Of a DNA stretch of 64,000 nt, positions 1-14,100 are shown one piece after another. Below the pieces are notes generated by a model. The model ran no database searches, had not been told where the DNA came from, and saw nothing but the letters and a program-made list of their open reading frames with translations. A program made the translations under genes and the position numbers. This DNA comes from Desmodesmus armatus. Its lineage: Eukaryota; Chlorophyta; Chlorophyceae; Sphaeropleales; Scenedesmaceae. Position 1 is the stretch's first letter, and every line of letters starts with the position of its first letter. The stretch lies in assembly GCA_007449985.2 (NCBI GenBank), contig VIIQ02000111.1, positions 62,001 through 126,000 of the forward strand, given 5' to 3'.

Positions 1-56
1 CCACCAGCTGCCCGCGCGCTGCATCCCTGCTGGCGCACACACGCGAGGCAGGGCTA

Positions 57-2193
57 TTAGCCAAAACCGAACCCTTCGTGCCCTTCATGGATGGCCATCA
101 TGAGCCGCTCTGCCAGCTGCTCCTTGCTGTCATACTCGGGCAGGTCCAGCTGGTTAAAGCAGGTGTGCGCTGACGGCAGCCGGTCACCCGCTCCGTACGA
201 CTTGTGAATCTGGAACTTCTGCGGCCCGCTGATGCCCTGCAGCGCCTTGAACCCGTTCAGTGGCACCTTGCTGGTACCTGCGCATGCAGCACCAACACAC
301 AAAGGGCGGTGAGCTTGACGGCTAACCAAGCTGACTGGCAAGAGGCTGCTGCAACCCATCTGAACATCACTTGAGTACAGCCAGAACCGATGCTGTACAG
401 CCTGAGACGATCGTGTACAGCTGCATGACCCATCCTGCCAAGCATGCGAACCACAAGAAGAGGTAACTGTTGTGGTGCAGCCAGTAAAAGCGCCTGCAAG
501 TCCAGCCACCCCACCTGTGACAAACTGCAGCAGCAGTGCCAGGTCCTGCTTCTCCATCTCCGCCACCACCTGCCAGAACCACTGGATGACGGGGCTGGCG
601 GGGCTGTAGCCGCTGTACTGCGTGTTGGAGCGCAGGTCACCCACGTCAATGTCAGGCAGGCCGCTGATGAGCAGCTCCAGCTCGTGGTCGTTGAAGATGG
701 CAATCAGCTCCCGAGGCACCAGCTGCCAGAAGCCCTCCAGGAAGGCCTGTGGAGGAAGGGAGGGGACGGGGCAGCAGCGGAACGGAAGGTCAAAGGTGTA
801 AGTATGAAGGTAGCAGTAGTGGTGGCGGGAAAGAAAGAAGATACACACATATCATGTGGCCCAGCCAGAAGCGCTGTGAACAAGACCCGTGTGTGCCTTG
901 CAGGAGCTAGCAGCCTGCTGTCATGCACAGGGCAAACCCTGTCGATTGCGCATTCTCAAAAAGCCTGCAGCCAAGGCCTAGCATGCTGCCTGTGCCGCAA
1001 CACACACTGCCCCCACCTGTATCTGTGCCTTGATGCTGGTTGTCATGCGGTGCCTCGCGATGAGGTTGACGTAGTCCCGCTTGTTGGCCTCAGTGACCTT
1101 GATCTCCCTGCCCCCAGGCACCAGCTCCACCACCTCAGTCTTGCCAAAGAAGTCGCTCTCAGCGGTGAAGGTGAGGTCCAGCACGTCGCTGATGTCGTTC
1201 TCCAGCATCCACTTGAGGTTCTTGTAGTACTCAGGGTCAACAGCCTCAATGTCCTGCAGAGTGTTTTGCAGGGGAGGGGGGGGGTGCAAGGGCGTGTAAC
1301 AGTCAAGACCCCTCCAACACTGGCCTCAAAAACCCAGGCCCGTGTGCCTGCATCTATTGAGCCATTGCTGCTGCTAAACATCATTGAGCGCAGCACAACC
1401 GGGGCAGTTTGGACTTCCCCCTGCTGTAGAGCTGCCAGGTGTGCCGCACACTGCGCTCCTGCTCTCCCCGCCCACTCCCTCCCTGTCGCTCACCTCGTAT
1501 GTGAGTGGCTCCCCCAGCATGTGCTTGTAGAAGGAGCGGGTGAAGTATGCGTCCATGAGCTGGCCGTCGTAGAGCGCCTTGCCCACCACACGCCCAACAA
1601 ACTTGAAGAACTCCAGGTGGCTTACGCCTGTGTCGTTCTGCACGATGCTGTTGGGATTGGGCTGGAAGGTGGTGCCGCCCTCGGGCACACTCACAAACAG
1701 CGCCAGGTTGGGGTTGAAGATCTCACGCGCCATCACCTGCAGCAGCAGCAGCGACCAGGTGCTGGCATCCTCAGTGACAGCGCTGCTAGCAGCAGTCTCA
1801 TGCGCTGCAGCCATTGGCTGCACTCCTATGACTGCCTTACGAGACAAAAAGCATTGCTACCACAAGAAAACCATTGCTGATGCCTCCAGCCGGCAAAGGG
1901 CATTTGCCACAACACTTGTTCATGCAAACTGATCCCTCCATCCACGCACGCACAATATAGACCATACCTCACCCGACACACGAGGCAGCCCTTTCCTCAC
2001 CTGGTACCACTCCCTGCTGACACCTCCCGCGTCAATGCCCTCCTCGCCCACAAAGGACACGCTCAGCTTGGCGCGCATCTCAGCGGGTGACTTGCTGCGC
2101 AGCTTGTTGAAGCTGTCCTCAAACACACTCTGGCGCTTCACGTTGAGCCGCAAGCTGCCATACGTGCGCTCGTCAGGACTGCGCACCTTGGAC
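57..2193 (-). other. HECT catalytic domain exons of the UPL1-like gene
   Basis: The last five exons (2193-2001, 1736-1494, 1253-1017, 746-515, 277-57) encode about 375 residues, the normal size of a HECT domain. The N-lobe begins at SKVRSPDERTYGSLRLNV and contains GGVSREWYQ, where E2-binding lobes usually follow. The C-lobe ends with the AHTCFNQLDLPEY block. The cysteine in HTCFN (codon 159-161, 34 residues from the C-terminus) is the expected thioester cysteine. The protein ends in GHEGFGFG, close to the usual aromatic end of HECT proteins. All catalytic landmarks are present, so this looks like an active ligase. Confidence 0.95.
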
Positions 2194-5100
2194 CTGCAGC
2201 AGCAACCGCATGTGCCAACACACACAGCCCGCAGGGAGTCAGCTTGTAAGTCCGCATGCCTGTCGGTCGTGGTGCAGCAACCACCAGCTGACTTCCGGCC
2301 CTGCGAAGATTCATATGCTTGCCACGCTACAGAGCAGGTTGCAACGCCATGCCCTACAATCAAGACCCAGCATACTGGCAGCAGCAGCCCACCTGAAGTA
2401 TGCCCGCTTGTTGTCAAAGTCTATGAGCTTGGGTACGCGCAGCAGCGGCGCCAGGGAGCTCTCCAGCAGGCTCGTGTTGCGCCGGATGTAGGCGTTCAGC
2501 AGCCGCCTGTGGCGCTCAGCAAACTTGAGGAACGGCAACGTGACGTCCACGCCAGACGCACCGGAGCTACCTGCCTCACCCAGAGACAAGCTGGCTGGAC
2601 GCCATAGGTGCGACGAGCCTGCTGTGGCCAAGCCACCCGCTGCTGCTGCACCCCCGCCGGCTGACGCCCCTGTTGCTGAGCTAGTGCCAGCACCGGCACC
2701 ACCAGCTGCTGCTCCTGCTGCGGCGCCACCACTGCTGCTGCTTGGCATGAGGGCGTTGAGGTCCATGCTGGGGGCGCTGAGGAGGTCTTTTGCAGGCGTG
2801 GCTGCTGACGGGATCGCCCCTTGCAGCGCACACAGCACAAAGAAGGCCTCCACAAGGGGCAGCACCTGCTGCGCACCAGGGGGCAGCAGCCTGGCCGCTG
2901 CATTGCCCACAGACTCCCCACCCGCCTGCGTGTGCTGAGGCAGCACTGCCCTGAGGTTGTCCTCAATGCGCAGGATGCAGCTGCTGAGGGACTTCCACAG
3001 AGGCGCTGTGCGGGCTGCAACAGACGCCACAGCCTTGGCCACCTCGCCAGCAGCTGCTGCAGCATCGACAGGCCCAACAGTGGTCGCTGCTGCGGCACTG
3101 CTGGAGGCGCCAGCGCCAGCTGCTGCTGCGCTGGAAGAGGGCCCTGCACCGGCAGAACCACCCGCTCCGCTGCTGCCTGCTGCTGTGCCTGCCGCGGCAT
3201 CTGCTGCTGCTGCGCCTGTGCTGCCAGGCTGTGCTGCGCCCTCGGCTGCCGTGCTGGTTGCTGCCTCCTGCTCCTTCTGCTGCTTGAGGCGCTCCTGCAC
3301 CTCAGTCTGGAAGCCCTGCAGTGCGTACAGCATGCGCAGCACCACGCTGCTCTTGGTGCCGATGGCGGGGGCGAGCTGTGCGTCTGCGTCGATGCCGCGC
3401 TGCGCGGCTGTGTCCAGGTAGCCGAGCAGCGCGTCCGCAACGCCGGCGGCACCCTCCACCAGCTCAGACAGCATGAGGGGAAGGTGCACCGGGGCTGACT
3501 CCACGATCAGCTTGATGACCTTGCCTATACTGGCATAGGCCGGCTCCGACAGCACCTCACGAGCCAGCAAGCCCGGCAGCTGCCGCAACAGGCTGGGAGG
3601 TATGCCTGCCATGGTGCTGGCCAGCTCATTGGGAGGTGGCTGCTGCTGCTTCTTTTGCTGCTGCTTGGGCTCCTGCGGCTGCTTTACTTCTAAACTACTA
3701 GGCTGCTCTGTCTGCTGCTGCTGCTGTGCTGGTTCTGCTGCGCTGCCTCCTGCTTGTTGAGGTGCTGCTTCCTGCTGCTGCTGCCCCGCCTGCTGCCTCT
3801 GCTGCTCCCGCTCCCGCTGCTGCTGTTCCCGTTGCTGCTTGCGTTCGGCCTCTGCCTCCCGCTCCCGCTGATGCGCCTCTTCCAACGCTGCCAGTGCTGC
3901 CATGTCCGACTCATACCGCTGCACCATGGTCAGCACCCACTCCATCAGCAGCATCAGCTGCTCCAACAGGCTCACACTGCGCTGGCAGAGGGGTGCAGAC
4001 AGCATGGCAAGCAGCACCTCAATCGCGCGAGGCGGCAACGCTGTGCTGCTCTCCTCTGCCCCAACCACCATCTTGCCCTTGCCCTTGGCGTCTGCCTCCA
4101 GGAGGGCCTGCTGCTGCGGCTCAGGGATGCGCAGCGACAGCATCTTGCGAGACACCGGCGCGCTGTTGCGCGACAGGTACGACAGCATGTCCAGCACACG
4201 CCGGCTCACAACAGCAGGCTTGCCCTGGGGGCTGCGCAGCAGCCCTGTTGATGCTGATGCAGCCAACCCGCCGTCTGCAGCCTGTGCAGCTGCACTTGCT
4301 ACATCAGCCGGCTGCTCAGCTGCTGCTCCTAGCCGATCGAGTGCCGCAGACAGGCCCTGCTGCTGCTGCTGCTCCTGTGCCGGCTGCTGCTGCTGGTGAC
4401 TGGAGCCGTCTTCGGACATGTCCATGCCTGCCCTGCCACTGGTGCCTGTCTGCATGCTGTCTGATGCCTCATCGCCAGCAGCTGCTTCGCCACCCTCTGC
4501 TGCGCTCGTGCCTGGCAGCGCCCGCAGCAGCGACAGCAGCATCTTCAGCAGCTGCTCGCGCGAGCTGCTGTGTGCTGCCAGGTTGAGGAACAGCTTCTGC
4601 AGGTGCTGCTTGCTCAGGGGCAGGCTGGTGCGCAGCAAGCTGATCAGCACAGCCAGGTCTGCCTCGTCAAGAGGAGGTGGGCCCTCTGGCTCTGCCGCTG
4701 CATTGGCTGCCCGTGCAGCAGCAGCACTGGCCAGGTCCCGTCCACCCAGCCTGCCCTGCCCCAGGGCTGCCCTGAGACCACCGGCACCACCAAACAGCCT
4801 GCTTGGCAGCCCGTCTGGAGCCACGATCGACAGCGGGGGGCCACCAGCAAGCCGTAGCCCACGGCCTGGCCCACCAGGCAGGTTTTGCTGCAGGAACATC
4901 TCGTGCTGCTGCTGCGCTTGCTGCTGGGCTTGCTGCGCCGCCTGCATCTGCCGCATGGCACGCTGGGCATTCTCCCGCAGCGCCTGCGCCTCAGCACGCG
5001 TCTGCAAGGCCAGCAAGCAACACGGCACACCAACAGGAGCACAGATACAGCCTTCGATATGGTGTACAGCTGGCTGCTGAGTAAAGGGCATGCACACGTT

Positions 5101-8100
5101 TGCCGACTTGCAGGCCAGCCATTTTTGGGCCTTCCATGCCACTAACATGCCACTAACATGTAGGCCAGCACCACCACAATCAAAGCCAGCAAGAACACTT
5201 CGCTACTTCAAGCTATCGCCACTGCCCATGCAGCAACACCCACCTGCGGCGGCAGCTGTGCCAGGTCCGTGTCGCTGAGCTGTGCCAGTGCATCCTGGCG
5301 CACATCATCAGGCATGGCTGCCAGCAGGTCTGCCAGGCTCATGTCAGGCTGGCGGGCTTGCTGCTCGGCTGCACGAGCCTGTGCTGCGCGCGCCCGCTGC
5401 TCGGCCCGCTGCTGCGCCAGCACCTCCTGCCGGATGTCGTCAGGCAGGGCGGCGAGGAACTCCGGGTCTATCTGGGGCTCATCCTCTGCAGGGGCAGGGG
5501 CTGCGGCAGCTGCTGCTGCTGGAGCTCCTGCTGCTGCAGGCGCTGCTGTGGGTGCTGCAGCATCTGCTGGCTGTGCTCCCTGCTCTGCTGCTGCGGGTGC
5601 AGCTGGTGGAGCAGCAGCTGCACCCTCAGCTGCTGCTGCTGCTGCCTCAGCGCCACCAGCAAGGGCATCACTGCCACCGTCACCAGTCCCTGCCGTTGCT
5701 GCGGCTGGTTGGCTTGCAGGCTGCTCACTAGCAGCACCAGCACCTGCCGCCGGGGCTGCAGCTGCTGCAGGCAGGTTGCCGGCTGGTTGTGGCAGGCGCA
5801 GCTCCACCCCCTGTGCTGACAGCACCTCTACTCTCAGCTCCTCAGGCAGCGCCTCTAGGAAAGCCAGGTCAATGCCAGCCTCCTCTGCAGCCTGACGCAG
5901 CGCTGCCTGCATGGGGTCAGCTGCTGCCTGACCACCAGTACCAGCAGCAGCAGCGGGTGTGGGCTCTGCCTCCATGGCCATCGGGCTGCCTGCTGGCTGC
6001 TCAGGAGGCTGCTGCTGCTGCTGCTCCGGCTGTGCTGGCTGCTCGGCAACGTCTGTGTCCATGGGGGCTGCCTCACCTAGGCCCGTGGCAGCAGCCCCTG
6101 CTTCTGCTGCTGTGGGGGAGTCTACTGCTGACGGAGGCACCTCCACTGGGTGTGATGCCAGGCGCTGCGCTGCAGCTGCATGGTCTGCCTGCTGAGCCTG
6201 CTGAGCAGCAGCAGCACCACTTGACGGCCCAGCAGCGCTAGCTGGGCGTGCTGCAGCAGGTGTGCGAGCGGGCGATTCCTGCATGGCTGCCCGCAAGGCT
6301 TCGGCCAGGAACTGCTCGCTGAAAGGCCGACGAGCAGCTGGCGCTGCACTAGCCGCCGCTGCACCAGCCGCCGCGGTTGATGGCCCTGCTGCTGCTGACG
6401 GCCCTGCTGCTGGCAGTCTTGCAGCAGCCGTTGCAGCAACTGCTACCGCTGCGGCTGCTGCTGAGCGGGCTGCAGAGGGTGCAGGGGGAGGCACTGGTTG
6501 CCCAGCTGCTGCCTGTGGTGGTGAGGGTGTGCTGACGTCAGCACCTGCAGCATCAGCAGCACGGGCTGCCACTGGCGTTGCTGCTGCTGGTGGGGTGCCC
6601 TCTGGTTGCCTGTCAGGCTGGCCCGGTGGAGCAGCAGCAGCGGCGGCACCACCTGCAGCTGGTGCAGCCTGCCCTGCTGCTGCTTGGCCGGCTGCCTGCC
6701 CACCCCGCCGTGCCGCTGGTGGCTCTGCTGCTGCAGGTGCTGGCGGAGCTTGTGCCCTCAGCAGTGCAGTCATGTGGCTCTCCAACGAACCTGCGTGGCA
6801 TACAGACGTATGAACACATTGGACAGATGTTGGCACAACTAACATGCAAGTGACACAAACTTTGGCAGCAGGGTCATTGCCAGAAAACGAAGTTTGTTGC
6901 AAGTAACAACCACCAGGTCACCATCAAGGCCAACTCAAAGCAAACCCTTCTGTGCCTGGCTGGAATTGGAATGTGAGGCTGTCTCGTCCACCTTTACATC
7001 ATCATTGCAGCCAGACACAGATCCACACAACCCCGGCCTTCGAGGAAGCGGGGTATCAACTGGGAATGAGCGGCTGTACACCACCAACTTGGTGTTCAGC
7101 CATTCATTCCCAGCTGATACCCCGCTTCCACGTAGGCTGGGTTGTGTGTCCACTGAGCCCGCGTGCTGCACACAACCCAAGCCTACCAGGAAGCGGAATG
7201 CCAGCTGTAATAAAACTGCAAACACAAACTCCCCCACAATCCAACAGCACGGCCCAGAACAGGCCCTGACATGACGATAACAAGCAATGCGATTGATGGG
7301 AACAGGTATAGAGCAGACCTGCGCTCTCAACAAGCAGTCATGCTGTGCGACTCACGTGGATCCAGGCCAGCGTTGTCGGCTGCGCCGGCGGCAGTTGCCC
7401 TGCCAGCCGCCCCAGGGGGTGCCAGGCCACCTGTTGGCATTGGCGCACGGCGTCCACCTACTCCATTTGGCGCCAGGACCTCCAGCAGCTGATTGACGGC
7501 CTCATCCCACACGCTGTCATTCAGCTCAGCAAGTGGAGGCACGCCCCCACCTGGTCCCCCTGCCAGCAGGCCCCCTGGCTGCCCCAGGGCCTCCAGCGTC
7601 TGCCACAGGGTTGAGCCAGGGCCCAGGTTGGGGGACAGGAGGGCTGGGTTGATGGAGACGTTGATGAGGCCCCCGGTGCCTGGGTGGCGCACAGAGATGC
7701 GGCCGTCCCTCAGGTATGAGGAGCTGTTGGGTGCTGCCGTCTCTTGCATGCGCGACACCAAGCGCGACAGGGTGCTGACAGTGCTGGCTTGGCTGCGCAG
7801 GGAGCTGTCAGCAGCACCAGCAGCAGCACCAGGAGCTGCCTCAGCACCTGCTGCTGCTGCTGCAGCTTCTGCGGGCTGGCCCTGCTGCTGCTGGGGCTGC
7901 AGGTTAGCAGCCTCCAGTAGAGCCGCACTCTCTGATGCTGCAACACGCGGCGGCAGCGCCAGCAGCCTGTGCTGCGCGGGCAGCAGCTGTGCAGTCAAGG
8001 TCTGCATCACATTAGCGATGGCCCTGACGCTCTGGGAGTCAGCAGAGGGGCGACCGGTGCCAGGTGCTGCAGAGGAGTCTGCGGGGTCCATGCCGCCGTT

Positions 8101-11100
8101 CATCCAGCGCATGCGGCGCTCAATGTAGGAGTTGCTACCCAGGCCGCTGCCCGACTGCAGGCCTAGCTGATTGAGCATCATCTGCACGGTGCCAAGGGGC
8201 CCTGCACGGCAGCACAGGGGGCATATGCGCAAGGGGGTTGTGGGGTTTGCGAGCAGTGAGTAATGAACGACTGGGACTTGCAGAACACAACAAGCAAACA
8301 CTAGTAGGTGTCGGTTCAGCACAGGCTGTAAGCCTGTCCCCACAGTACCTGCGTTGTGCCGCGTCACAGGTGACCGACACTAGCTGCCCATGCATGCTGG
8401 CTTGATGTGCAGCAACGCAATGCTCAATGCCTGCTGGGATGACTCACGCTCGCCAGCAAGCAAGCTTCTGCAACCTCACGCCCTGCACGTATGCATGTGT
8501 TGCCTTACCTGCCATCATGGGGTCTGGCAGGCCCCCCTCCATGCCATCTCCTGCATCATCCCACACCCCTGCCGCCGCAGCAGGCGCCCCGCCCATGCGC
8601 AGCCCCGACCCGCCTATGCGGCGTCCCCAGCCCGCCCAAAGTCCACACGCATGCCAGGCATCGGCAGCAGGTCGTCAAAGAGCAGGCCGTCCTGCAGGGG
8701 GGGCATGGTCCTCCAGGCGGTCTGCACTGGGGGTGCTGCCGTCTCCCATTCAAAGGCCTGCATGCCGGCCCCGTCTGCCCACTGGTCGTCTGAGGCCTCA
8801 TCGTCGAGGTACTCCTCCTCCTCCTCTTCGTCCTCATCATCATCGTCATCCATGGGGACAACACCGTCCTGCAGGACAGCCAGCAAGCACACAGCCACCA
8901 TGGTGCAGTGCAGCGCTGGATGCCTTCCGCAACGAAAGAGACACACCGCCGTTGTGACCAAGCAACCAAGCCGCAGCACAGCACAGCCAGCATGAGCACC
9001 ATACTGGCACCACATTTCATTGCAGTGCAGGAACTTGCAGCCAGCTGCAACATGCCGGTCAATTACCCTTCCAGCATTCCGACCGATGGCATCTCTGCAC
9101 CTTGGCCCGCTACCCATCACATACAACTTGTCCTGCAGCACCAACAAACCCCTCCAAACAGTTCACAGCATTAACCAAGCACGTGGCTGCCTCTGTGCCC
9201 TCCCTCCTCCCTTGCGTCCCCTGGGCTCACCTCCTGAGGCTGCCCATTGAGCTCCTGCTCCATCATGTGCAGCTCGTCCTCCAGCAGGGCGGCCTCCTCA
9301 TCGTCATCGTAGGCATGGCCACCATGATCGTGGTCCTCGTCCTCCTCATCGGTGATGCTGCCGTCGCTGTGCTGCCCGTCCACGGCGTGTGCGCCCGCAA
9401 CATCACCGGGCTGGATGAACACTGGACCCTCATCACCTGCACGGGAGTGAGATGAGGGGGGGAGTGCCAACAAACACACAGCTTGCTTCAACTCACGAAC
9501 CAGTGTAGTATGGCAGCTACAGTGCACTCAAACAGGTGATCTGTGTGAGCCCTGCAATGGGATTGGGTTGGGTGAGGGTCTCTGGCCTGGCAGACGCAGC
9601 AAACTGGACGCACTGGTGTAGCCACAGGGCATCCTGCCATGCAAGAGCTCAGTTTCTATGTCCTGGGCTGCTGTCATCGCAATGGCGCTGTGCAGTGGCG
9701 CAAGACGCATGGTTTGTGTGGTGCTGCGCAGGTGTCAACCCATGACAACCAAGCTTGAGCCACTCACTGTGGGGTTCGCTGTCACTGTTGTCCTCCTCCT
9801 CTGTGAGGCTGGGGTCCTCATCCATGCCTGCACCCTCACTGCTGCCGCCAACAGCACCCTCACCAGCCTGCAGGCACACACGACATGACACATTACACCA
9901 CCAGCCTCAGCACCTGCAGCCTGCAAGTCGGTTGTCACGCCCCCCCTCCTTGTCAGCAGCAGCGGCGGCGGCTGCCCCAACCCCAATCCCTGCCAGGAGA
10001 CCTGCTCACGCAGCATGCCGATTGTAAGCCACGATGCCGCACCACAACAACAGTCAGCACACCGCATGCAGCACCCCCTCCTCACCTCCTCTCCAGCCAT
10101 GTCCTCATGCATGTGCTCATCCGATGGCCCCTCCTCATCGTCACTGCTGAGGTCATCGTCCTCACTCTCATCCTCCAGCTCATCACTGTCGCCATTCAAG
10201 TCCACCTCAACATCGATAAGCTGCCCCATAATGTTGTCCATCAAATCACCCTCATCCTGGCCACCCGCCTGTGGGACACCGCCCGGCACAAAGCGCCCAG
10301 CAGCAGCCAGTGCAGCAGGCCCTGCTGCCTCCTCACCAGCTGCCTGCTGCCGCCTGTCTTCATCCATGGGGGCGTTGCCGCCACCACTGCCACCCCCGCT
10401 GCCGCCCGCCTGGCGGGAGCTGCCTGCGGCTGCGGCCCCAGCTGGTGCAGGAGTGCCATCAGCACCCCCCGCAGCAGCGGCAGCGCCGGCACCAGCAGCA
10501 GCACCGGCAGCGGCGGTAGAGGCCTCGCGCCGGCCTGCTGCTGCTGCTGCCTGGCCTGATGCAGGTGTGCTGCGGTGCCGGCTGGCAGTACCTGGCGCCC
10601 TGCTGGCAGCAGCGGGCGTGGCAGCTGGTGCAGCCGTCGCTGCTGTTGCAGCAGCCGCTGGTGCTGTCGCCGCAGCAGCCGTGCCTTGATCGGCAGCTGG
10701 CCGTGTGTCAGCCTGCTCACCGGCAGCAGCCGCTGCTGCTGGCTTGTGCAGGGGCCTGGTGAGCACCTCCAGGGGCTTGAGGATGGCGTTGATGGCATCA
10801 CGGGCCTGCAGGACGATGACACAACAAAAACAGCATGGTCACACAGTAGAAACGCATGACGATGCGAGGGAAAAAGTGGGCCCTCCTGCAGTGAGTCTGC
10901 GCCCGCCCCATGACAATGCCAACAGCCACAGTCTGAGGGGTGCTCCTGTTGTGCTGATCTATCTGGTGACATCCGTAGCTTGCAAGGCATGGCAGCTTCT
11001 ATTGCTGCTGCGAAATCTAGTAGGGACATGTGCCACTATACCGTTCAGTAATCTGACTCTGGGGGGCTCTCATGCACGACGCTGGCATGCTACAGTGATT

Positions 11101-14100
11101 GGCAGTCCTGTACAAGATGACCTGCACTTAAACCCATTGCTGTGCTGGCTCCTGGCCGGCTGTGTCTCACCTTGGGATGCTCCGTGTTGATGAGCTTCAG
11201 TGCCTGTGCCAATGCCTTGACAGCACCGGCCTCACGCATGGCACGCACCACCTCCAGGGACATGGCACTGCTGGCCGCCTGGCGTGGGTCGCTCCTGCCA
11301 GCGACGGTGGTTCCGCTGCTGACAAGCGCCCCCATCAAGCTGATGCAGGCAGACGCCTGGGCGGGGGCAGTATGCACAGGAACACACACAACACTTGTCA
11401 ACACAGCCCGCAGGACGCAAGCTACATGGCATCTGCTGCAAGAAACGACTGAGTGCGATGGGTTGCTGTAAGCCACACAAGCATCCAAGCACACCTGCAT
11501 GCATGGATTGTAACCGGTATTTGCTAGCATGCAACTGACCAACCGTGCACGCAGAAGCCCCCGAGTGCTGCCCTTGCACCAAGCTGAGCTCACCGTAGCA
11601 GGCAAAGGTCCACTGCTGGTGGCTGCATCCTGCCCTTGGCCCTCTGCTGCTGGCTGCTTCTGTGGGCCCTGTATGCTGCTGTTGAGTGTTGCCACCAGCT
11701 CATTCAGGATGCGCCGCCGCCCCTCAGCTGAGCGTATGCAGACCGCCTGCAGCAGCGCTGATGCATTCGCCGACACGCTGTTGGTGCTGGGGCCCCAGGC
11801 CGGCAGCTTGTCCACCAGCTGCACATGCATGATGTGCTTCAGCACAACCCCAGCACGGTGAAACTCTGCTGGGTGCTGCTGCCCGCCGGTGCTGCTGTAC
11901 TCTTTGTGGCGCGAGCTGCTGCGGCGTGCTGGCGTCTTGGCTTCTGCAGGGGCTGCCGCTCCTGAGCTGTGGCTGGCCTGCTGGGGGCCTGGTGTGCCGC
12001 CGTGGTGTGGGTGCAGGTGTGACACCCTTTGGTCTGTAGGGCCCGCCTCGTTGTCACGCTTGAGCAGCAGCCCAACCGTGTTGTTGAACAGCAGGCAGTA
12101 GTCACCCAGCAGCCGCAGCACCAGCGCCTGGATGCCCACCTCACGCACTACGGGATTGAGCTTGCGCAGCAGCAGGTCAACCGGCAGCGGTGCCGTGTCA
12201 CCTGCGGCTGTGGCTGCTGCAGGTGCTGGGGCCTGAGCTGCGGCTGCTGCAGCTGGCGCGGCTGCAGCGTCCTGCTGCGGCTGCCCAGCCGGCTGCCGAG
12301 GCGACTGCTGATCCAAGTCCATGGCTGCTGGCCCAGCTGCTGCTGGTTGCTGCTGCTGCGGGCTGCCTTGTGACCCTGCATAGCCCATGACCACATCCAG
12401 CAAGGCATCAATGACCTCCACAAAGTTGGAGGGCACCAGCTTCTTGTGGGGCTTAGCAGCTGACTTGGGCGGCACAGACTTGTCCCCTGCCTTGTCCCCG
12501 ACTGCGCTGTCTCGGTGCTCGCTGGGCTTGGGGGTGGTCAGCCCTGCTGGCTGCTCAGCAGCAGCAGCAGCACCTGCAGCAGGCTCAGGTGCAGCGGCTG
12601 CAGCAGTGCCAGCATCAGCAGCAAGCACTGCCGCCGCACCCGCAGCTGCTCTGTGCTCCCTGCTGCTGCCTGCAGCCTGCAGTGTGGGGGCCTGCTGCAG
12701 CTCCCGTGCTGTCTTGAGGCGGATCATGCTCTCACCCCTGTTGCTGTCGAGTGCACAGGTGCGTGCTACAGCCTGCAGGAACACTGCCGGCTCACGCTGA
12801 ACCAACGCAGACATCATCTGCAAGAATGCTGACGTCGTGGTGTACCTGTCACAGGAAACACGAGCAGAAAGGCAGGCGTCATGGTCAGGACGAGGGCTCG
12901 ACGGTTGCAGGCACGCGATGCAGGCATACATACCACTTCACCAAGGTCCAGCAGCCATGCTACGTCGGAAGCAAACTGCCTGCATGCTTCTACCAGGATG
13001 CAGCCCCACCTGGACAAGGGGTTGGCCTGGTTGTACAGGGTGCGCCCTGTGTAAGGGTCCCTCATGCCGTGCTGGCCCTTGAGCGCCATGCTGTTCTTGA
13101 TCTCAGACTCCATCCAGCCCTCCAGGGTGGAAGGGTCCTCCAGCAGGTGCCGCAGGATAGACCCGATGGCACCCTCCTGACGGCTGATGGTTGGGGACAG
13201 GCAGGCTGCAGGGAGGGTCAGCAGCAGGCGGTGCCCATCTGCACCCAGCAGCAGCTGAGCGTTGCAGTAGCGCTTGGTGAGGTGGTCCAGCAGCTGCAGC
13301 AGCGCCTGGGTGAGGGCCCCGGGGTTGGGCAGTGAGCCGTCTGCCTCAAACATGCTGTGGCTGTGCTGCTCCCACTTGTCGGCGTGATCATGCAGCTGCT
13401 GCAGGAGCTTCAGGCCGAAGGACATGGCTGCAGTCTGCTGTTCGTCGTCCAGCATGCCACACGGCTTCCAGTTGTCCAGCACTGCAGTCAGACCGGGTAT
13501 CTGGGCAAGCTCCTGAGGCAGAGCTGTGCCAGGAGCAGCAGCAGCACCAGCAGGAGCATCCCCACCTGCAGCGGCAGGGGCAGCAGCAGCAGCAGCACCT
13601 CCTGCAGGTGCCGCTGCTGCTGCTGCAGCTGGTTCTGTGGCAGGTGCTGCTGCAGCAGCTGCCTCACCAGGGGCACCCTCAGCAGCGGCGGCTGCCGCTG
13701 CTGGCTGCTCACCCTCTACTGCTGCTGGCTGGTCTGCCATCTGCACATCTTGCCCTGCTGCTGCTGCTGCGGCTGCGGGGGCGGCTGGGGCTGCAGGCTG
13801 AGGTATGCCCACCAGGTCCCTGGCCTCCCGCAGCAACGCAGCAGCTTGTTCCCTGGCCTCACGCACCATCGAGACTGCTGTTTGCCGTGGCCCGGCTGCT
13901 ACACGTGCCGCCCTGCTGTCGAGCTTGACCTGTGTGGTGGCCATCATACCCAGCAGCAGCAGCATGGCCTCCACCCACACCGGCACCTCCAAGCTGCTTG
14001 CATCGGCTGCAGGCTCTCCCCCCGCTGGGGCCTGCTGATAGGCCTGCACTGCTGCGTCATACTTGCCCTGCCAGCTTTGCAGCATGTGCAGCGCGCGCTG

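Noticed and set aside
444..1880. Open frame of 478 codons on the + strand, with many similar ones to 16 kb
   Set aside because: It is antisense to the HECT exons and spans their introns; its composition mirrors the coding strand. It is a shadow of the UPL1-like gene.
12846..13009. Read-through of the large UPL1-like exon to a gtatgt donor at 12934
   Set aside because: Open and with a tempting donor, but it breaks phase with the next exon. Splicing from 13010 to 12845 keeps phase and gives the better UPL1 continuation.
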